Shown here: one piece after another, positions 63,860 to 64,000 of the stretch
Numbering within the stretch: the first letter of the stretch is position 1
How the letters are laid out: the number at the start of each line of letters is the position of its first letter
Source: Myxococcales bacterium
GTDB lineage: Bacteria > Myxococcota_A > Polyangia > Polyangiales > Ga0077539
Length of the DNA: 64,000 nt
Direction: 5' to 3'
Assembly: GCA_030652255.1 (NCBI GenBank)
Contig: JAUSAZ010000035.1
Span: 17,136-81,135, forward strand
The notes under the pieces: generated by a model
What the model was told of the DNA's origin: nothing
Database searches by the model: none
What the model saw: the letters and a program-made list of their open reading frames with translations, nothing else
Translations under genes and position numbers: made by a program

Positions 63860-64000
63860 CTAGTACCGCGTCGCAGGGGATGTGAAAGGTTGAGCCGAGC
63901 GCCCGCCCACGCCGTCGGTCACTGGCCTCGCCCTCCGAGGGGAGCACCCGCCCGGTGTCTCCGTGCTCGTTGGGGGGACCACTATGGCTGCATCGGGGGA
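63860..64000. other. Window end, intergenic; possible start of a further gene at 63984
   Basis: No gene is complete here. An ATG at 63984 preceded by GGGGGGACCACT could be the start of a plus-strand gene that runs off the window, but only five full codons are visible. No terminator hairpin is clear after the kinase-fold lipoprotein. Confidence 0.2.

Overview
The window is very GC-rich, with third codon positions almost all G or C. Genes are packed tightly on both strands and no stretch of 300 bases lacks a gene. The gene content points to a Myxococcota bacterium of the Polyangia/Sandaracinus type: ten predicted lipoproteins, several with Asp/Pro-rich linkers and Cys-rich, RCC1, LamG or delta-60 repeats; tandem zinc-ribbon/FHA proteins; a C-terminal segment of the MYXO-CTERM kind; and a FHA-GAF-PP2C phosphatase. 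This is inferred from gene style only. I see no rRNA, tRNA, CRISPR array or insertion sequence.

Layout. 1-6.5 kb: tail of an MFS permease, two tandem zinc-ribbon/double-FHA proteins, a secreted protein with a sorting tail, a branched-chain aminotransferase and YjbQ. 6.5-18 kb: a Cys-rich LamG lipoprotein, an outer-membrane-type protein, an AI-2E family permease and a VOC protein, then a long minus-strand run (PrsW protease, a lipoprotein, MenC, MenE, an orphan peptide-type ABC permease, a double-PAS protein and a small partner). 18-21 kb: a GST, a Notum/pectinacetylesterase-like lipoprotein and a repeat lipoprotein. 20.8-24.6 kb: a tightly overlapping minus-strand operon (P-loop ATPase, TPR-like protein, DUF4288-like/GNAT fusion) with locally atypical codons, which is the best candidate here for an undescribed conflict-type system. 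24.7-28 kb: a propeller lipoprotein translationally coupled to a MauG-like dihaem protein, and a SemiSWEET. 28-35 kb: dapA-dapB with a membrane protein, a GH57 protein and acetyl-CoA synthetase. 36.3-43.1 kb: an iron-uptake-like operon with a promoter and a 7-1-7 palindrome, a fused fatty-acid-hydroxylase/imelysin protein, TonB, a FecA-like receptor and a delta-60 lipoprotein. 43.1-46.6 kb: hisB-hisH-hisA-hisF plus a membrane protein, with four-base overlaps. 47.8-50.4 kb: an RsbW/RsbV/RsbU-like partner-switching module. 50.4-52.1 kb: a small cassette, between 67-bp direct repeats, carrying an XRE-ImmA/IrrE antitoxin-like gene and a PIN-domain gene. 52.2-64 kb: an RCC1 lipoprotein, an ATP-grasp protein, dihydroorotase, a Lnb-domain protein, phosphofructokinase, a 1197-residue HEAT-repeat protein and a kinase-fold lipoprotein.

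The two most notable discoveries are the toxin-antitoxin-like cassette. It seems to have entered at the 3' end of the PP2C phosphatase gene and left a second copy of that gene end behind it. The second is the ATPase/TPR/GNAT operon. The fusion of a membrane di-iron hydroxylase to an imelysin domain in a TonB/FecA operon is the third unusual architecture. All functional statements rest on motif recognition from memory; no database search was run.
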